DNA of 64,000 nucleotides. Source: Pseudacidovorax intermedius (GTDB taxonomy: Bacteria; Pseudomonadota; Gammaproteobacteria; Burkholderiales; Burkholderiaceae_C). Under the pieces are notes generated by a model, which did not search any database, was not told where the DNA came from, and saw only the letters and a program-made list of their open reading frames with translations. Location of the stretch: NCBI RefSeq assembly GCF_003350475.1, contig NZ_QQAV01000002.1, positions 124,001-188,000 of the forward strand, read 5' to 3'. Position numbers and translations under genes: made by a program. Shown here piece after piece: positions 32,486 to 41,742 of the stretch. Every line of letters begins with the position of its first letter. The stretch's first letter is position 1.

Positions 32486-33598
32486 ATGACCACCTCTCCG
32501 ATGTCCGACCTGACCCGCCGCGCCCTCGACCGCATCCGTCCCGATGTGCGCGACATGCATGCCTACGTCGTGCAGTCCGCCGAGGGCATGCTCAAGCTCG
32601 ACGCGATGGAGAACCCCTACGGCCTGCCGCCCGAGTTGCAGGCCGAACTGGGTGCCCGCCTGGGCGCGCTGGCCGTCAACCGCTATCCCGGTGACGAGGC
32701 CCAGCGCCTCAAGACGGCGATCGCGGCCCATGTGGACCTGCCGGCTGGCCAGTCGCTGGTGCTGGGCAACGGCTCCGACGAGCTGATCTCGCTGCTGGCC
32801 ATCGCCTGCGACCAGCCGGGCGCCACCATCCTGGCGCCGCTGCCCGGCTTCGTGATGTATGCGCTGAGCGCGCAGCTCCAGGGGCTGCGCTTCGTCAGCG
32901 TACCGCTGGACGCCGACTTCCAGCTCGACGAGGCCGCCATGCTGGCTGCCATCGCCAAGCACAAGCCGGCGCTGTTGTACCTGGCCTATCCCAACAACCC
33001 CACCGCCAACCTGTTTGACGCCGCCGTCATGCGCCGGCTGATCGCTGCCCAGGGCGAGCAGGGCGGTCTGGTGGTGATCGACGAGGCTTACCAGCCCTTC
33101 GCCGCCCACAGCTGGCTTGACGAGATCCGTCGCGACCAGGCCGCCCACGGCCACGTCGTGCTGATGCGCACCCTCAGCAAGTTCGGGCTGGCCGGGGTGC
33201 GCCTGGGCTACCTGCTGGCGCCCGACGCGCTGGCGGCCGAGATCGACAAGGTGCGCCCGCCCTACAACATCAGCGTGCTCAATGCCGAATGCGCGCTTTT
33301 CGCGCTGGCGCATGCCGAGGTGTTCGAAGCGCAGGCCCGCGCGATCCGTGATGAGCGCAGCCGGCTGGTGGAAGCGCTGAAGGCGCTGCCGGGCGTGAAG
33401 GTGTGGCCCAGCGAGGCCAACATGGTCCTGCTGCGCGTGCCCGATGCCGATGCCGCCTTTGCCGGCATGAAGGCGCGTGGGGTCCTCATCAAGAACGTTT
33501 CTAGAATGCACCCGCTGCTGGCGAACTGCCTGCGCCTGACGGTCGGAACCCCCGACGACAACGCGCGCATGCTGGCGGCCCTCCAAGCCTCCCTATGA
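32486..33598 (+). CDS. hisC: histidinol-phosphate aminotransferase
   Basis: PLP enzyme of 370 residues converting imidazole-acetol phosphate to histidinol phosphate. Shown by [38 protein letters not shown], the Schiff-base lysine in [15 protein letters not shown], and [11 protein letters not shown] 32486 chosen. The stop overlaps hisB (ATGA). Confidence 0.96.
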   Translation: MTTSPMSDLTRRALDRIRPDVRDMHAYVVQSAEGMLKLDAMENPYGLPPELQAELGARLGALAVNRYPGDEAQRLKTAIAAHVDLPAGQSLVLGNGSDELISLLAIACDQPGATILAPLPGFVMYALSAQLQGLRFVSVPLDADFQLDEAAMLAAIAKHKPALLYLAYPNNPTANLFDAAVMRRLIAAQGEQGGLVVIDEAYQPFAAHSWLDEIRRDQAAHGHVVLMRTLSKFGLAGVRLGYLLAPDALAAEIDKVRPPYNISVLNAECALFALAHAEVFEAQARAIRDERSRLVEALKALPGVKVWPSEANMVLLRVPDADAAFAGMKARGVLIKNVSRMHPLLANCLRLTVGTPDDNARMLAALQASL

Positions 33599-34242
33599 AC
33601 ACCCCCACGGCTCCCGACGCCATCGTTGCCGCCGCCGGCGGCTCCACGCCCCCGGCGCGTATCGCCGAGGTCGCCCGCAACACGGCCGAGACGAAGATCC
33701 GCGTGCGCGTCGACCTCGACGGCAGCGGCAAGGCCCAACTGGCCACCGGCATCGGCTTCTTCGACCACATGCTCGACCAGATCGCCCGCCACGGCCTGAT
33801 CGACCTGGACGTGCATTGCGAGGGCGACCTGCACATCGACGGCCATCACACGGTCGAAGACGTCGGCATCACCCTGGGCCAGGCGGTCGCCCGCGCCGTG
33901 GGCGACAAGAAGGGCATCCGCCGCTACGGCCATGCCTATGTGCCGCTCGACGAGGCGCTGTCGCGCGTGGTGGTCGACTTCTCCGGCCGCCCGGGCCTGC
34001 ACATGGATGTGCGCTTCACGAGCGGCATGATCGGCGGCTTCGACACCCAGCTGACCTTCGAGTTCTTCCAGGGCTTCGTCAACCACGCGGGCGTGACGCT
34101 GCACATCGACAACCTCAAGGGCGTCAATGCGCACCACCAGTGCGAGACGATCTTCAAGGCCTTCGCCCGCGCCGTGCGCGCCGCGCTCGAACTCGACCCG
34201 CGCTCGGCGGGCGTGATTCCCTCCACCAAGGGCTCCCTGTAA
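33595..34242 (+). CDS. hisB: imidazoleglycerol-phosphate dehydratase
   Basis: Monofunctional HisB of 215 residues, without the N-terminal phosphatase domain of the enteric enzyme. Metal-binding motifs: [24 protein letters not shown] and [16 protein letters not shown]. There is an N-terminal Ala/Pro-rich extension of about 20 residues before [10 protein letters not shown]. The ATG is fixed by overlap with the hisC stop. Confidence 0.96.
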   Translation: MNTPTAPDAIVAAAGGSTPPARIAEVARNTAETKIRVRVDLDGSGKAQLATGIGFFDHMLDQIARHGLIDLDVHCEGDLHIDGHHTVEDVGITLGQAVARAVGDKKGIRRYGHAYVPLDEALSRVVVDFSGRPGLHMDVRFTSGMIGGFDTQLTFEFFQGFVNHAGVTLHIDNLKGVNAHHQCETIFKAFARAVRAALELDPRSAGVIPSTKGSL

Positions 34243-34285
34243 ACCTCCCGGCGCACCGCCGCCCGACCGGTCCTTTCCGACCCGA

Positions 34286-34942
34286 ATGACTCCGATGAAG
34301 AACAGCGTCGCCGTGGTGGACTACGGCATGGGCAACCTCTGGTCCGTGTCCCAGGCCGTGCGCCACGCGGCCGATGCCGCGGGCGTCGAGGTGCACGTGA
34401 CCGCCGACCCCGAGGTCGTGCGCGCGGCCACCCGCGTCGTGCTGCCCGGCCAGGGCGCCATGCCCGACTGCATGCGCGAGCTGCGCGAGTCCGGCCTGCT
34501 GGCCTCGGTGCTCGAAGCGGCCGCGAGCAAACCGCTGTTCGGTGTGTGCGTCGGCATGCAGATGTTGCTGGGCCGCAGCGAGGAAGGCCCCAGCGACGGC
34601 CTCGACCTGATTCCCGGTGAGGTGCTGCGCTTCCAGCTGGCGGGTCGCCTGCAACCCGACGGCAGCCACTTCAAGGTGCCGCAGATGGGCTGGAACCAGG
34701 TCTCGCAGGCCCGGCCGCACGCCATGTGGCAGGGCATTCCCGACGATGCGTGGTTCTATTTCGTCCACAGCTTCTATGCCCGGCCGCAGGACGCGGCGCA
34801 CAGCGTGGGCGAGGCCGACTATGGTGGCCGCTTTACCGCGGCGGTGGCCCGCGATAACATTTTTGCGACCCAATTTCACCCGGAAAAGAGCGCCGACCAC
34901 GGTTTGCAGCTCTACCGGAACTTCCTCCACTGGACTCCCTGA
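34286..34942 (+). CDS. hisH: imidazole glycerol phosphate synthase, glutaminase subunit
   Basis: Class I glutamine amidotransferase of 218 residues that supplies ammonia to HisF. The nucleophile is Cys88 in FGVCVGMQ; the His-Glu pair is in FHPEKS. An alternative ATG three codons in (34295) is possible. It is followed at once by two perfect back-to-back hairpins. Confidence 0.96.
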   Translation: MTPMKNSVAVVDYGMGNLWSVSQAVRHAADAAGVEVHVTADPEVVRAATRVVLPGQGAMPDCMRELRESGLLASVLEAAASKPLFGVCVGMQMLLGRSEEGPSDGLDLIPGEVLRFQLAGRLQPDGSHFKVPQMGWNQVSQARPHAMWQGIPDDAWFYFVHSFYARPQDAAHSVGEADYGGRFTAAVARDNIFATQFHPEKSADHGLQLYRNFLHWTP

Positions 34943-34973
34943 ATCGGCCAAGCCGATCACCGCGGCTGCGGTG
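34943..34973 (+). repeat. two back-to-back hairpins between hisH and hisA
   Basis: ATCGGC (34943-34948) pairs with GCCGAT (34952-34957) around a 3-nt loop. Abutting it, CACCGC (34958-34963) pairs with GCGGTG (34968-34973) around 4 nt. They begin directly after the hisH stop, in a 129-nt gap. There is no T run, so termination is unlikely; mRNA processing or stability is a possible role. Confidence 0.5.
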
Positions 34974-35071
34974 GGTGCCCGCGTGCCCCCCTGCAGCCCT
35001 CGGCGGCCGGTTGGGAACCGATCGTTTTCGCCCTCTTCTCCTTCGTTCCCGGCACTCTTCAGCGCCTCATC

Positions 35072-35818
35072 ATGCTCCTCATTCCCGCCATCGATCTCAA
35101 GGACGGCCATTGCGTTCGGCTCAAGCAGGGCGACATGGACCAATCGACCGTCTTCAGCGAAGACCCCGCGGCCATGGCGCGCAAGTGGGTGGAGGCCGGC
35201 GCCCGCCGCCTGCACCTGGTGGACCTGAACGGTGCCTTCGCCGGCAAGCCGCAGAACCATGCGGCCATCAAGGCGATCCTGCGCGAGGTGGGCGACGACA
35301 TTCCGGTGCAACTGGGCGGCGGCATCCGTGACCTGGACACCATCGAGCGCTACATCGACGACGGCCTGCGCTACGTGATCATCGGCACGGCGGCGGTGAA
35401 GAACCCCGGCTTCCTGAAGGACGCCTGCGTGGCCTTCGGCGGTCACATCATCGTGGGCCTGGACGCCAAGGACGGCAAGGTGGCCACCGACGGCTGGAGC
35501 AAGCTCACCGGCCACGAGGTGGTGGACCTGGGCAAGAAGTTCGAGGACTACGGCGTCGAGTCCATCATCTACACCGACATCGGCCGCGACGGCATGCTCT
35601 CGGGCATCAACATCGACGCCACCGTGCGGCTCGCGCAGGCGCTGACGATCCCGGTGATCGCGTCGGGCGGCCTGTCCAACATGGCCGACATCGAGCAGTT
35701 GTGTGCGGCCGAAGGCGAGGGCGTCGAGGGTGTGATCTGCGGCCGCGCGATCTACTCGGGCGACCTGGACTTCGGCAAGGCGCAGGCCCGGGCCGACGAG
35801 CTGGCCAATGCGGCCTGA
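35072..35818 (+). CDS. hisA: ProFAR isomerase HisA
   Basis: TIM-barrel isomerase of 248 residues converting ProFAR to PRFAR. The catalytic Asp residues are in IPAIDLKDG (near residue 8) and YTDIGRDGM. Phosphate-binding GGGIRD and ASGGLSN loops are present. Starts at ATG 35072. Confidence 0.97.
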   Translation: MLLIPAIDLKDGHCVRLKQGDMDQSTVFSEDPAAMARKWVEAGARRLHLVDLNGAFAGKPQNHAAIKAILREVGDDIPVQLGGGIRDLDTIERYIDDGLRYVIIGTAAVKNPGFLKDACVAFGGHIIVGLDAKDGKVATDGWSKLTGHEVVDLGKKFEDYGVESIIYTDIGRDGMLSGINIDATVRLAQALTIPVIASGGLSNMADIEQLCAAEGEGVEGVICGRAIYSGDLDFGKAQARADELANAA

Positions 35819-35869
35819 CGCCGCGGCGCTTTCCTTTCCCGCATTCACGGCCTGCTTCAGGATCTTTGG

Positions 35870-36730
35870 ATGAGCCTGCGCGAGATCACCGCCCAGGGCC
35901 AGCCGGCCGTCGAACTTTCGGCCACCACAGGCGACCAGGTCACGGTGGCGGTGCATGGCGGACATGTGCTGTCGTGGCGCAGCGCGGACGGCGCGGAGCG
36001 GCTCTACCTCAGCCCCAAGGCGGTGTTCGATGGTCGCGCGGCCATCCGCGGTGGCGTCCCGGTCTGCTTTCCCCAGTTCAACCAGCGCGGCCCGCTCGTC
36101 AAGCATGGCTTCGCGCGCAATCTGCCCTGGCAGGTGATCCCCGACGCGGCTGCCGACACCGTCATCTTGGGCCTGACGGCCAGCGACGAAACCCTGGCGG
36201 TCTGGCCGGAGCACTTTCAGCTTCGCCTGAGCGTGCACGTGCCCGAGGCCAATGTGCTGCGCATCGACCTGCAGGTGCGCAACACGGGCACGTCGCCCTG
36301 GTCCTTCACTGCCGCGCTGCACAGCTACCTGCAGGTGGACGACCTGGCGGATGTGCAACTCCAGGGGCTGCAGGGCGCCGCCCGCTGGGACGCGGTGCGC
36401 GACGAGCGTTCGACCGAAGGCCGCGAAGTGCTGCGCTTCGGCGAGGAGTTCGACAGCGTCTATGCCGCGCCCGCCCATCCTCTGGTGCTTCGCGCGGCGT
36501 CTGGCGAGCTGCGCGTCACCGCCTCGCCCACCTGCCCGGAGACGGTGGTGTGGAATCCCGGCCCCGCGCTGTGCGCGCGCCTGGCCGACATGCCGGCCGA
36601 TGGCTGGCGCCACATGCTCTGCGTCGAGGCTGCGGCCATCGACACGCCCGTCGAACTGGCGCCGGGCAGTGAAGTGGGCCTGTGGCAGCAACTCGATGCC
36701 CGGCCTTCCTCCTTCTCCTCGACTTCCTGA
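35870..36730 (+). CDS. D-hexose-6-phosphate mutarotase (aldose 1-epimerase superfamily)
   Basis: Predicted cytoplasmic mutarotase of 286 residues that interconverts the anomers of hexose 6-phosphates, as YeaD does. Recognised by [31 protein letters not shown] (catalytic His), the second His in ALHSYLQV, and [11 protein letters not shown] near the C terminus. It lies between hisA and hisF with short gaps (51 and 8 bp) and is presumably cotranscribed, though unrelated to histidine synthesis as far as known. Confidence 0.85.
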   Translation: MSLREITAQGQPAVELSATTGDQVTVAVHGGHVLSWRSADGAERLYLSPKAVFDGRAAIRGGVPVCFPQFNQRGPLVKHGFARNLPWQVIPDAAADTVILGLTASDETLAVWPEHFQLRLSVHVPEANVLRIDLQVRNTGTSPWSFTAALHSYLQVDDLADVQLQGLQGAARWDAVRDERSTEGREVLRFGEEFDSVYAAPAHPLVLRAASGELRVTASPTCPETVVWNPGPALCARLADMPADGWRHMLCVEAAAIDTPVELAPGSEVGLWQQLDARPSSFSSTS

Positions 36731-36738
36731 TCCTTCTC

Positions 36739-37518
36739 ATGCTCGCCAAACGCATCATTCCTTGCCTCGACGTCACCGGGGGCCGGGTGGTCAAGGGCGT
36801 CAACTTCCTGGAACTGCGCGACGCGGGCGATCCGGTGGAAATCGCTGCCCGCTACAACGCGCAGGGCGCGGACGAACTGACCTTCCTGGACATCACGGCC
36901 ACCAGCGACGACCGTGACCTGATCCTGCCGATCATCGAGGCCGTGGCCTCGCAGGTCTTCATCCCGCTGACCGTGGGCGGGGGCGTGCGCACCGTGGAAG
37001 ACGTGCGCCGGCTGCTCAATGCCGGCGCCGACAAGACCAGCTTCAATTCCGCCGCGATCGCCAATCCGCAGGTGATCGAGGACGCCTCGTCCAAGTACGG
37101 CGCCCAGTGCATCGTGGTGGCCATCGACGCCAAGCGGCGCACGCCCGAAGAAGCGGCGACGCGGGGCGAAGGCTGGGACGTCTACAGCCACGGGGGCCGC
37201 AAGAACACCGGCCTGGATGCCGTCCAGTGGGCCAGCGAGATGGCACGCCGCGGCGCCGGTGAGATCCTGCTGACCAGCATGGACCGCGACGGCACCCGAA
37301 GTGGCTTCGATCTTGCTCTCACCCGTGCCGTGAGCGATGCGGTGAGCGTGCCGGTAATCGCCTCGGGCGGCGTCGGCTCGCTGGCGGATCTCGCCGACGG
37401 CGTGCAGCAGGGCGGTGCAGACGCCGTGCTGGCCGCCAGCATCTTCCATTACGGCCAGCACACGGTGGGGGAAGCCAAGGCCCACATGGCTAAACGCGGC
37501 ATAGTGGTGCGTACCTGA
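36739..37518 (+). CDS. hisF: imidazole glycerol phosphate synthase, cyclase subunit
   Basis: Cyclase barrel of 259 residues that forms IGP and AICAR with HisH. The catalytic Asp residues are in [14 protein letters not shown] (residue 11) and TSMDRDGT. Start ATG 36739, 8 nt after the mutarotase stop. In related genomes hisI and hisE follow directly; here they are 8.5 kb away, behind a polysaccharide export module. Confidence 0.97.
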   Translation: MLAKRIIPCLDVTGGRVVKGVNFLELRDAGDPVEIAARYNAQGADELTFLDITATSDDRDLILPIIEAVASQVFIPLTVGGGVRTVEDVRRLLNAGADKTSFNSAAIANPQVIEDASSKYGAQCIVVAIDAKRRTPEEAATRGEGWDVYSHGGRKNTGLDAVQWASEMARRGAGEILLTSMDRDGTRSGFDLALTRAVSDAVSVPVIASGGVGSLADLADGVQQGGADAVLAASIFHYGQHTVGEAKAHMAKRGIVVRT

Positions 37519-37645
37519 CAGACTTATACGGAGCCGCATCCAAAGCCGAATATCATCAACATAGCGTTGACCTTTTTTTGGCCACCGCTGCGCGCAGGGC
37601 CGTTGCTGCAGCAGTGCGTGATCCACGATCTGACAGGTATTTGAT

Positions 37646-38806
37646 TTGAAACTCCCAGTGAATTTGCCGGCGTGGACGGCGTTGGCGACTGCAGCGCTTC
37701 TACAGGGTTGCACCGTGGTTCCCGGCATGGGACCTGTCGGTCCTTATTCGGATCAGGCGGAATTACCACCTAAGTTTCAATATGTGCCGGATGAGGCGCC
37801 CGAAGGGCGCATCACTCCCATCACTCAGGCGCTGGTGCGCACATTGCAGGAAGTCGCGCCGCGTGATGTTCCGCCTGAAGTGCAGGCCTTGTTCGGCAAA
37901 CCGGAGCCCTATTCGATCGGGCCCGGCGATGTGGTCGGCGTCATCGTGTATGACCACCCCGAGCTGCTGCCCAACGCGGGCGCCGTGATTTCGCAACAGA
38001 CCGATCCAACGGGCGTCAGCGTGGCGCCCGGCTTCATCGTCGGGGGCAATGGCGAGATCTACTTCCCTTACGTGGGTCGCGTCAAGATCGAAGGCCTGAC
38101 CGAGGCCGAGGCATCGGACCTGATCGCACGCCGCCTGGAGCGCAACATCCAGAGCCCGCAGGTTTCGGTGCGCATCCAGGCCTTCCGCAGTCGCCGCGCC
38201 TACGTCGAGGGCCAGGTGCGTGCGCCGGGCTCGCAGATCTTCACCGACCTGCCCATGACGATGGCCGAGGCCATCAATCGCGCCGGGGGCATCACCGATG
38301 CGGGCGATCGCTCCTCGATCACGCTCACGCGCGGGGGGCGATCGGTGCGCATCGACCTGACGTCGCTGCGCGAGGCGGGTCACGATCTCAACGACATTCC
38401 TCTGCGCAACAGCGACACCATCACCGTCGGCACGCGCGAAGACACCAAGATCTACGTGATGGGCGAGGTGCTGCGTCCCACTGCACTCGCGTTGCGCGGA
38501 TCGGGTCGTCTGACCCTCAACGAGGCGCTGGGCGAAGCGGGCGGTCCTTCGCTGGACACCTCCAATCCTGGACAGATCTATGTGATCCGCAAGGGAGCGA
38601 CGGGCTCGCCGGCGATCTTCCAGCTCGACGCCAAGAACCCCGCGGCCTTTGCCCTGGCCACACAGTTCCCGTTGCGTCCCCAGGACGTGGTGTACATCGA
38701 TCCGGTGCCGCTCGTTCGCTGGAACCGCGTCATCAGCCTGATCCTGCCGTCCGCCTCCGCCGTGAACGTGGGAACGGAAACCATCGACCGCGCTCGAGGC
38801 TGGTAA
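37646..38806 (+). CDS. wza: polysaccharide export lipoprotein Wza (GfcE-like)
   Basis: Outer-membrane polysaccharide export channel, 386 residues, close to E. coli Wza (379). The signal peptide has the lipobox LLQGC. The export domain begins at PYSIGPGDVVGVIVYDHPEL. Two or three SLBB-type domains follow (AYVEGQVRAPGSQIF, IYVMGEVLRPTALAL), and an amphipathic C terminus (WNRVISLILPSASAV) matches the membrane-spanning helix of the octamer. TTG 37646 is the likely start because KLP and a signal peptide follow. It lies 127 nt after hisF on the same strand and is convergent with its partner genes wzc and wzb. Confidence 0.93.
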   Translation: MKLPVNLPAWTALATAALLQGCTVVPGMGPVGPYSDQAELPPKFQYVPDEAPEGRITPITQALVRTLQEVAPRDVPPEVQALFGKPEPYSIGPGDVVGVIVYDHPELLPNAGAVISQQTDPTGVSVAPGFIVGGNGEIYFPYVGRVKIEGLTEAEASDLIARRLERNIQSPQVSVRIQAFRSRRAYVEGQVRAPGSQIFTDLPMTMAEAINRAGGITDAGDRSSITLTRGGRSVRIDLTSLREAGHDLNDIPLRNSDTITVGTREDTKIYVMGEVLRPTALALRGSGRLTLNEALGEAGGPSLDTSNPGQIYVIRKGATGSPAIFQLDAKNPAAFALATQFPLRPQDVVYIDPVPLVRWNRVISLILPSASAVNVGTETIDRARGW

Positions 38807-38841
38807 GGGCGGTAGGGCCTGCCTGGCAGGCCGTGATCGCG

Positions 38842-38875
38842 AAAAAATGGCCGCCCTTGGGGCGGCCATTTTTTT
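38842..38875. terminator. bidirectional terminator between wza and wzc
   Basis: A run of A, the stem ATGGCCGCC / GGCGGCCAT with a short loop, and a run of seven T. Symmetric, so it can end both the + strand transcript (his-wza) and the - strand transcript (gfc-wzb-wzc). Confidence 0.9.
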
Positions 38876-38935
38876 GCCGTGCCTTGTTCGCCGGGCCGCA
38901 GCCTCCCGTCGAAGAGAGGCCCTGGTCCGAAGAAC

Positions 38936-41173
38936 TCAGCGCTTGTACTTGTACTCGGTGTAGCGGTAGCCGCCGTAGCGGTAGCCATAGCTGCCATAGT
39001 GGCGGCGCGTCATGTCCATGGCGTTGAACACCACGCCCGTCGGCGTGACGTTGCCTTGGCGCAGGCGCTTGACGCTTTCGACGAGCTCGCCCATCTGCGT
39101 CTGGTCGGCACGCGCCACCAACAGCACCACGGCCGAATGCGCCCCGGCAGCAGCGGCATCGGCCGCCACCAGCACCGGCGGCGCATCCATCACCACCAGG
39201 TCGTATTGAGCCGACAGCGTGTCCAGCAGGCGGGCAAAGGTGTCGGACATCAGCATGTCCGCGGGGTTGGGCGGATAGCGGCCGCTGGTGAGGACATCCA
39301 GGTTGGGCACCACCTGGCGATGGATCGCCTGCTCCAGGGTGACCTCGCCCACCAGCAGTTCAGACAGGCCACCTTCACGCGCAAGTCCGAATTGCTTGTT
39401 GATATAGCCCTTGCGCATGTCGGCGTCGAGCAGCAGCACCCGCTTGCCCGCCGCCGCCATGATGGCCGCGAAGTTGGCGGAGACGAAGCTCTTGCCGATG
39501 CCGGGCGTGGGACCGGTGATCAGCACGCGGTTGTTGGCGCCTTCGAGCATGGCGAACTGCAGCGCGATGCGCAGGCTGCGCACGCTTTCCACCGTCGTGC
39601 TTTCGGGGTTGGTGACGGTCAGCACATGCACGCCCTTCTGGCTGGACTCCATGCGCACTTCCAGTACCCCTTGCTCCTGCGTGTACGGGATGACCGACAT
39701 CACGCTCATGCCGGTGTGGCTCTCGATCTCCTGCGGGTTGCGGATACCGCTGAAGAACATGCTGCGCACGAAGGCGACCGCGACGCCGGCCAGCAGACCC
39801 AGAACGCCGGCGAGCGCCACCACCAGGGCCTTTTGCGGCTTGACCGGAAGGCGCGGAGAGATGGCGGAGTCCAGCAGGCGCACGTTTCCGGTCTTGCCTT
39901 CCTTCACCAGTCGCAGCTGAAGCGAGTTGGTGAGCAGCGATTGGTACAGCTCACTGTTGACGCGCACGTCGCGCTCGTAGCGGAAGGCCTCCTGCTGGAT
40001 CGTCGGCATGCGCGAGACGCGGCTGTTGATCGCGTCGATGTTGCGCTGGATGAGGCCGATCTGCTGGTCGATGGTCTGGACGCGCGGGTGGTTCGGGGTG
40101 AACAGGGCGATGAATTCACGGCGCTTCTGCTGCGCATCGAGCAGCTTCGTCTGCAGGTCGACGATCTGCGACAGCGCGGCTTTGGCTTCCTCGTCGAAGG
40201 CCACCGTGGAGTTCTGGTTGCGGAAGCGCGTGTAGGCATCTTCCGAGCGCTCTAGTTGACGCTTGAACTCGGGCAGTTGTTCGTCGAGGAAGCTCAGCGT
40301 GCGCTCTGCCTCAGCTGCCTTGCGCTCGCGGTTCTGGTCGACGTACTTGGTGCCCAGCGCATTGAGGATGGCTGTCAACCGGGTGCGATTGCTGTCTTCC
40401 AACTCGACGCTGATCACATTGGACTGGCGGCCCTGCTCGCTGGCCTGGATGTTCCGCTGCAGGTCCTCGATGGTGCGCAGACGCGAGTAGCGGCTCACAT
40501 TGAATTGCGCGCCAGGCAACGCGTCCAGGCGGTCGATCTTGAGCACGATGGCGCCCGCGGCACCGGGCACGTTGTGCGTGATTTCTTGGCCCACCCGGCC
40601 TTCGAAGGGCGCATCAAGCAGCGGATGCTCCACTTCGTAACGCCCGTCGCCCATCGCCGTCACGACGAACGGCGCTTGGTCTTCGAGTCCGCCGGGCACG
40701 TCGAAGCGGCTCACCTCGATCTTCTCAGTGCCATAGACGCGACCGGCAAGCCCTGGCAACGTCATGGGGGTGGACAGGCTGCCGGCTCGCCGCGAGAGCC
40801 ATTCACCCACCAGGGGCACGTAGGCAGGCTTGGCGTCGATGTAGAAGCGAGCCGCATCGACCGCGCCGCCCACGACCAGTCGGGAGCGAAGCACCTGGAT
40901 TTCGCCCGTGGCCGGCGTCTTGACTTCGAACAGGCTCGAAACGTCGCCCAGGACGCTCTTGGCGTCCGGCGCTGCATCCTCGACCTGGATCAGCAGGTTC
41001 GAGCGGTAGATCGGCGTGGCCAGCAGCGCGTAGGCGGCACCGACGATCAGTGCCAGTGCCGTGATGCCGGCCACCAGCCATTTGTTGTCGACCAGGATGT
41101 CGAAATACTCGGCCAGATGGATTTCGTCATCGTCGTTCTCCAGGGACGCAGCGGGAGCGGGAGGTGTTTGCAT
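38936..41173 (-). CDS. wzc: tyrosine autokinase Wzc/Etk
   Basis: Inner-membrane polysaccharide co-polymerase with a BY-kinase domain, 745 residues. The Wzz-type N terminus has two membrane helices (about 30-52 and 445-470) around a large coiled-coil periplasmic region. The cytoplasmic kinase has Walker A GPTPGIGKS (about 555), Walker A' LLLDADMRKG and Walker B LVVMDAPP. The C-terminal 20 residues hold nine tyrosines, the autophosphorylation cluster. ATG 41173 is 26 nt after the wzb stop. Its cycle of phosphorylation with Wzb controls chain export through Wza. Confidence 0.95.
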   Translation of the reverse strand: MQTPPAPAASLENDDDEIHLAEYFDILVDNKWLVAGITALALIVGAAYALLATPIYRSNLLIQVEDAAPDAKSVLGDVSSLFEVKTPATGEIQVLRSRLVVGGAVDAARFYIDAKPAYVPLVGEWLSRRAGSLSTPMTLPGLAGRVYGTEKIEVSRFDVPGGLEDQAPFVVTAMGDGRYEVEHPLLDAPFEGRVGQEITHNVPGAAGAIVLKIDRLDALPGAQFNVSRYSRLRTIEDLQRNIQASEQGRQSNVISVELEDSNRTRLTAILNALGTKYVDQNRERKAAEAERTLSFLDEQLPEFKRQLERSEDAYTRFRNQNSTVAFDEEAKAALSQIVDLQTKLLDAQQKRREFIALFTPNHPRVQTIDQQIGLIQRNIDAINSRVSRMPTIQQEAFRYERDVRVNSELYQSLLTNSLQLRLVKEGKTGNVRLLDSAISPRLPVKPQKALVVALAGVLGLLAGVAVAFVRSMFFSGIRNPQEIESHTGMSVMSVIPYTQEQGVLEVRMESSQKGVHVLTVTNPESTTVESVRSLRIALQFAMLEGANNRVLITGPTPGIGKSFVSANFAAIMAAAGKRVLLLDADMRKGYINKQFGLAREGGLSELLVGEVTLEQAIHRQVVPNLDVLTSGRYPPNPADMLMSDTFARLLDTLSAQYDLVVMDAPPVLVAADAAAAGAHSAVVLLVARADQTQMGELVESVKRLRQGNVTPTGVVFNAMDMTRRHYGSYGYRYGGYRYTEYKYKR

Positions 41174-41199
41174 GGGGCTTGCCGGAATGGCGGAGGACT

Positions 41200-41634
41200 T
41201 CAGGAGAGTTTGCGGATGCGTTCGGTCCAGGTCTGGACGCCGGCATCGATCAGCTGCAGTGCGTTCTCGAAGGCTTCGCGGCCGAGCTTGTACGGGTCGG
41301 GCACATTCAGCCGGGCGGCGTCGCCGAGCCGGTAGACCTTGCCGCGCACGAAGGGATAGCTCTGTTCGACGAAGCGCTTCTGCGCATCGTCCATGGTCAG
41401 GATCAGGTCGGTCTCCTGGCACATGGCCAAGCTCACCTGACGCGCGCGGTGCGCGCCGATGTCGATGCCACGTTCGCTCATGAGGGCGAGCGCCGTGGGA
41501 TCGGCACCGTGGCCGATGAGCGCGCCGATGCCGGCGGAACTCACGGCGAGGCCGGGAAGCTGCTGTGCGAACAGGGCCTCGGCCATCGGGCTGCGGCAGA
41601 TGTTCCCGACGCAGAGGACGAGGAGGGAATTCAT
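41200..41634 (-). CDS. wzb: low-molecular-weight protein tyrosine phosphatase Wzb/Etp
   Basis: Phosphatase of 144 residues that dephosphorylates the Wzc tyrosine cluster. The catalytic P-loop CVGNICRSP (Cys at about residue 8, CX5R) and the general-acid Asp in VPDPY are both present. I chose ATG 41634 because the P-loop must lie near the N terminus; the frame is open further upstream (to 41706) without family similarity. Confidence 0.95.
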   Translation of the reverse strand: MNSLLVLCVGNICRSPMAEALFAQQLPGLAVSSAGIGALIGHGADPTALALMSERGIDIGAHRARQVSLAMCQETDLILTMDDAQKRFVEQSYPFVRGKVYRLGDAARLNVPDPYKLGREAFENALQLIDAGVQTWTERIRKLS

Positions 41635-41742
41635 GGACGAACGCAAAGAGGAAAGACGCAGCGCGCACGGGGCGCGGCTGCAGCGGGCGCTGCGAGGATT
41701 ACGCACGCGCCGGTCGCCCGGATGCTAACCGGCACGATGAGT

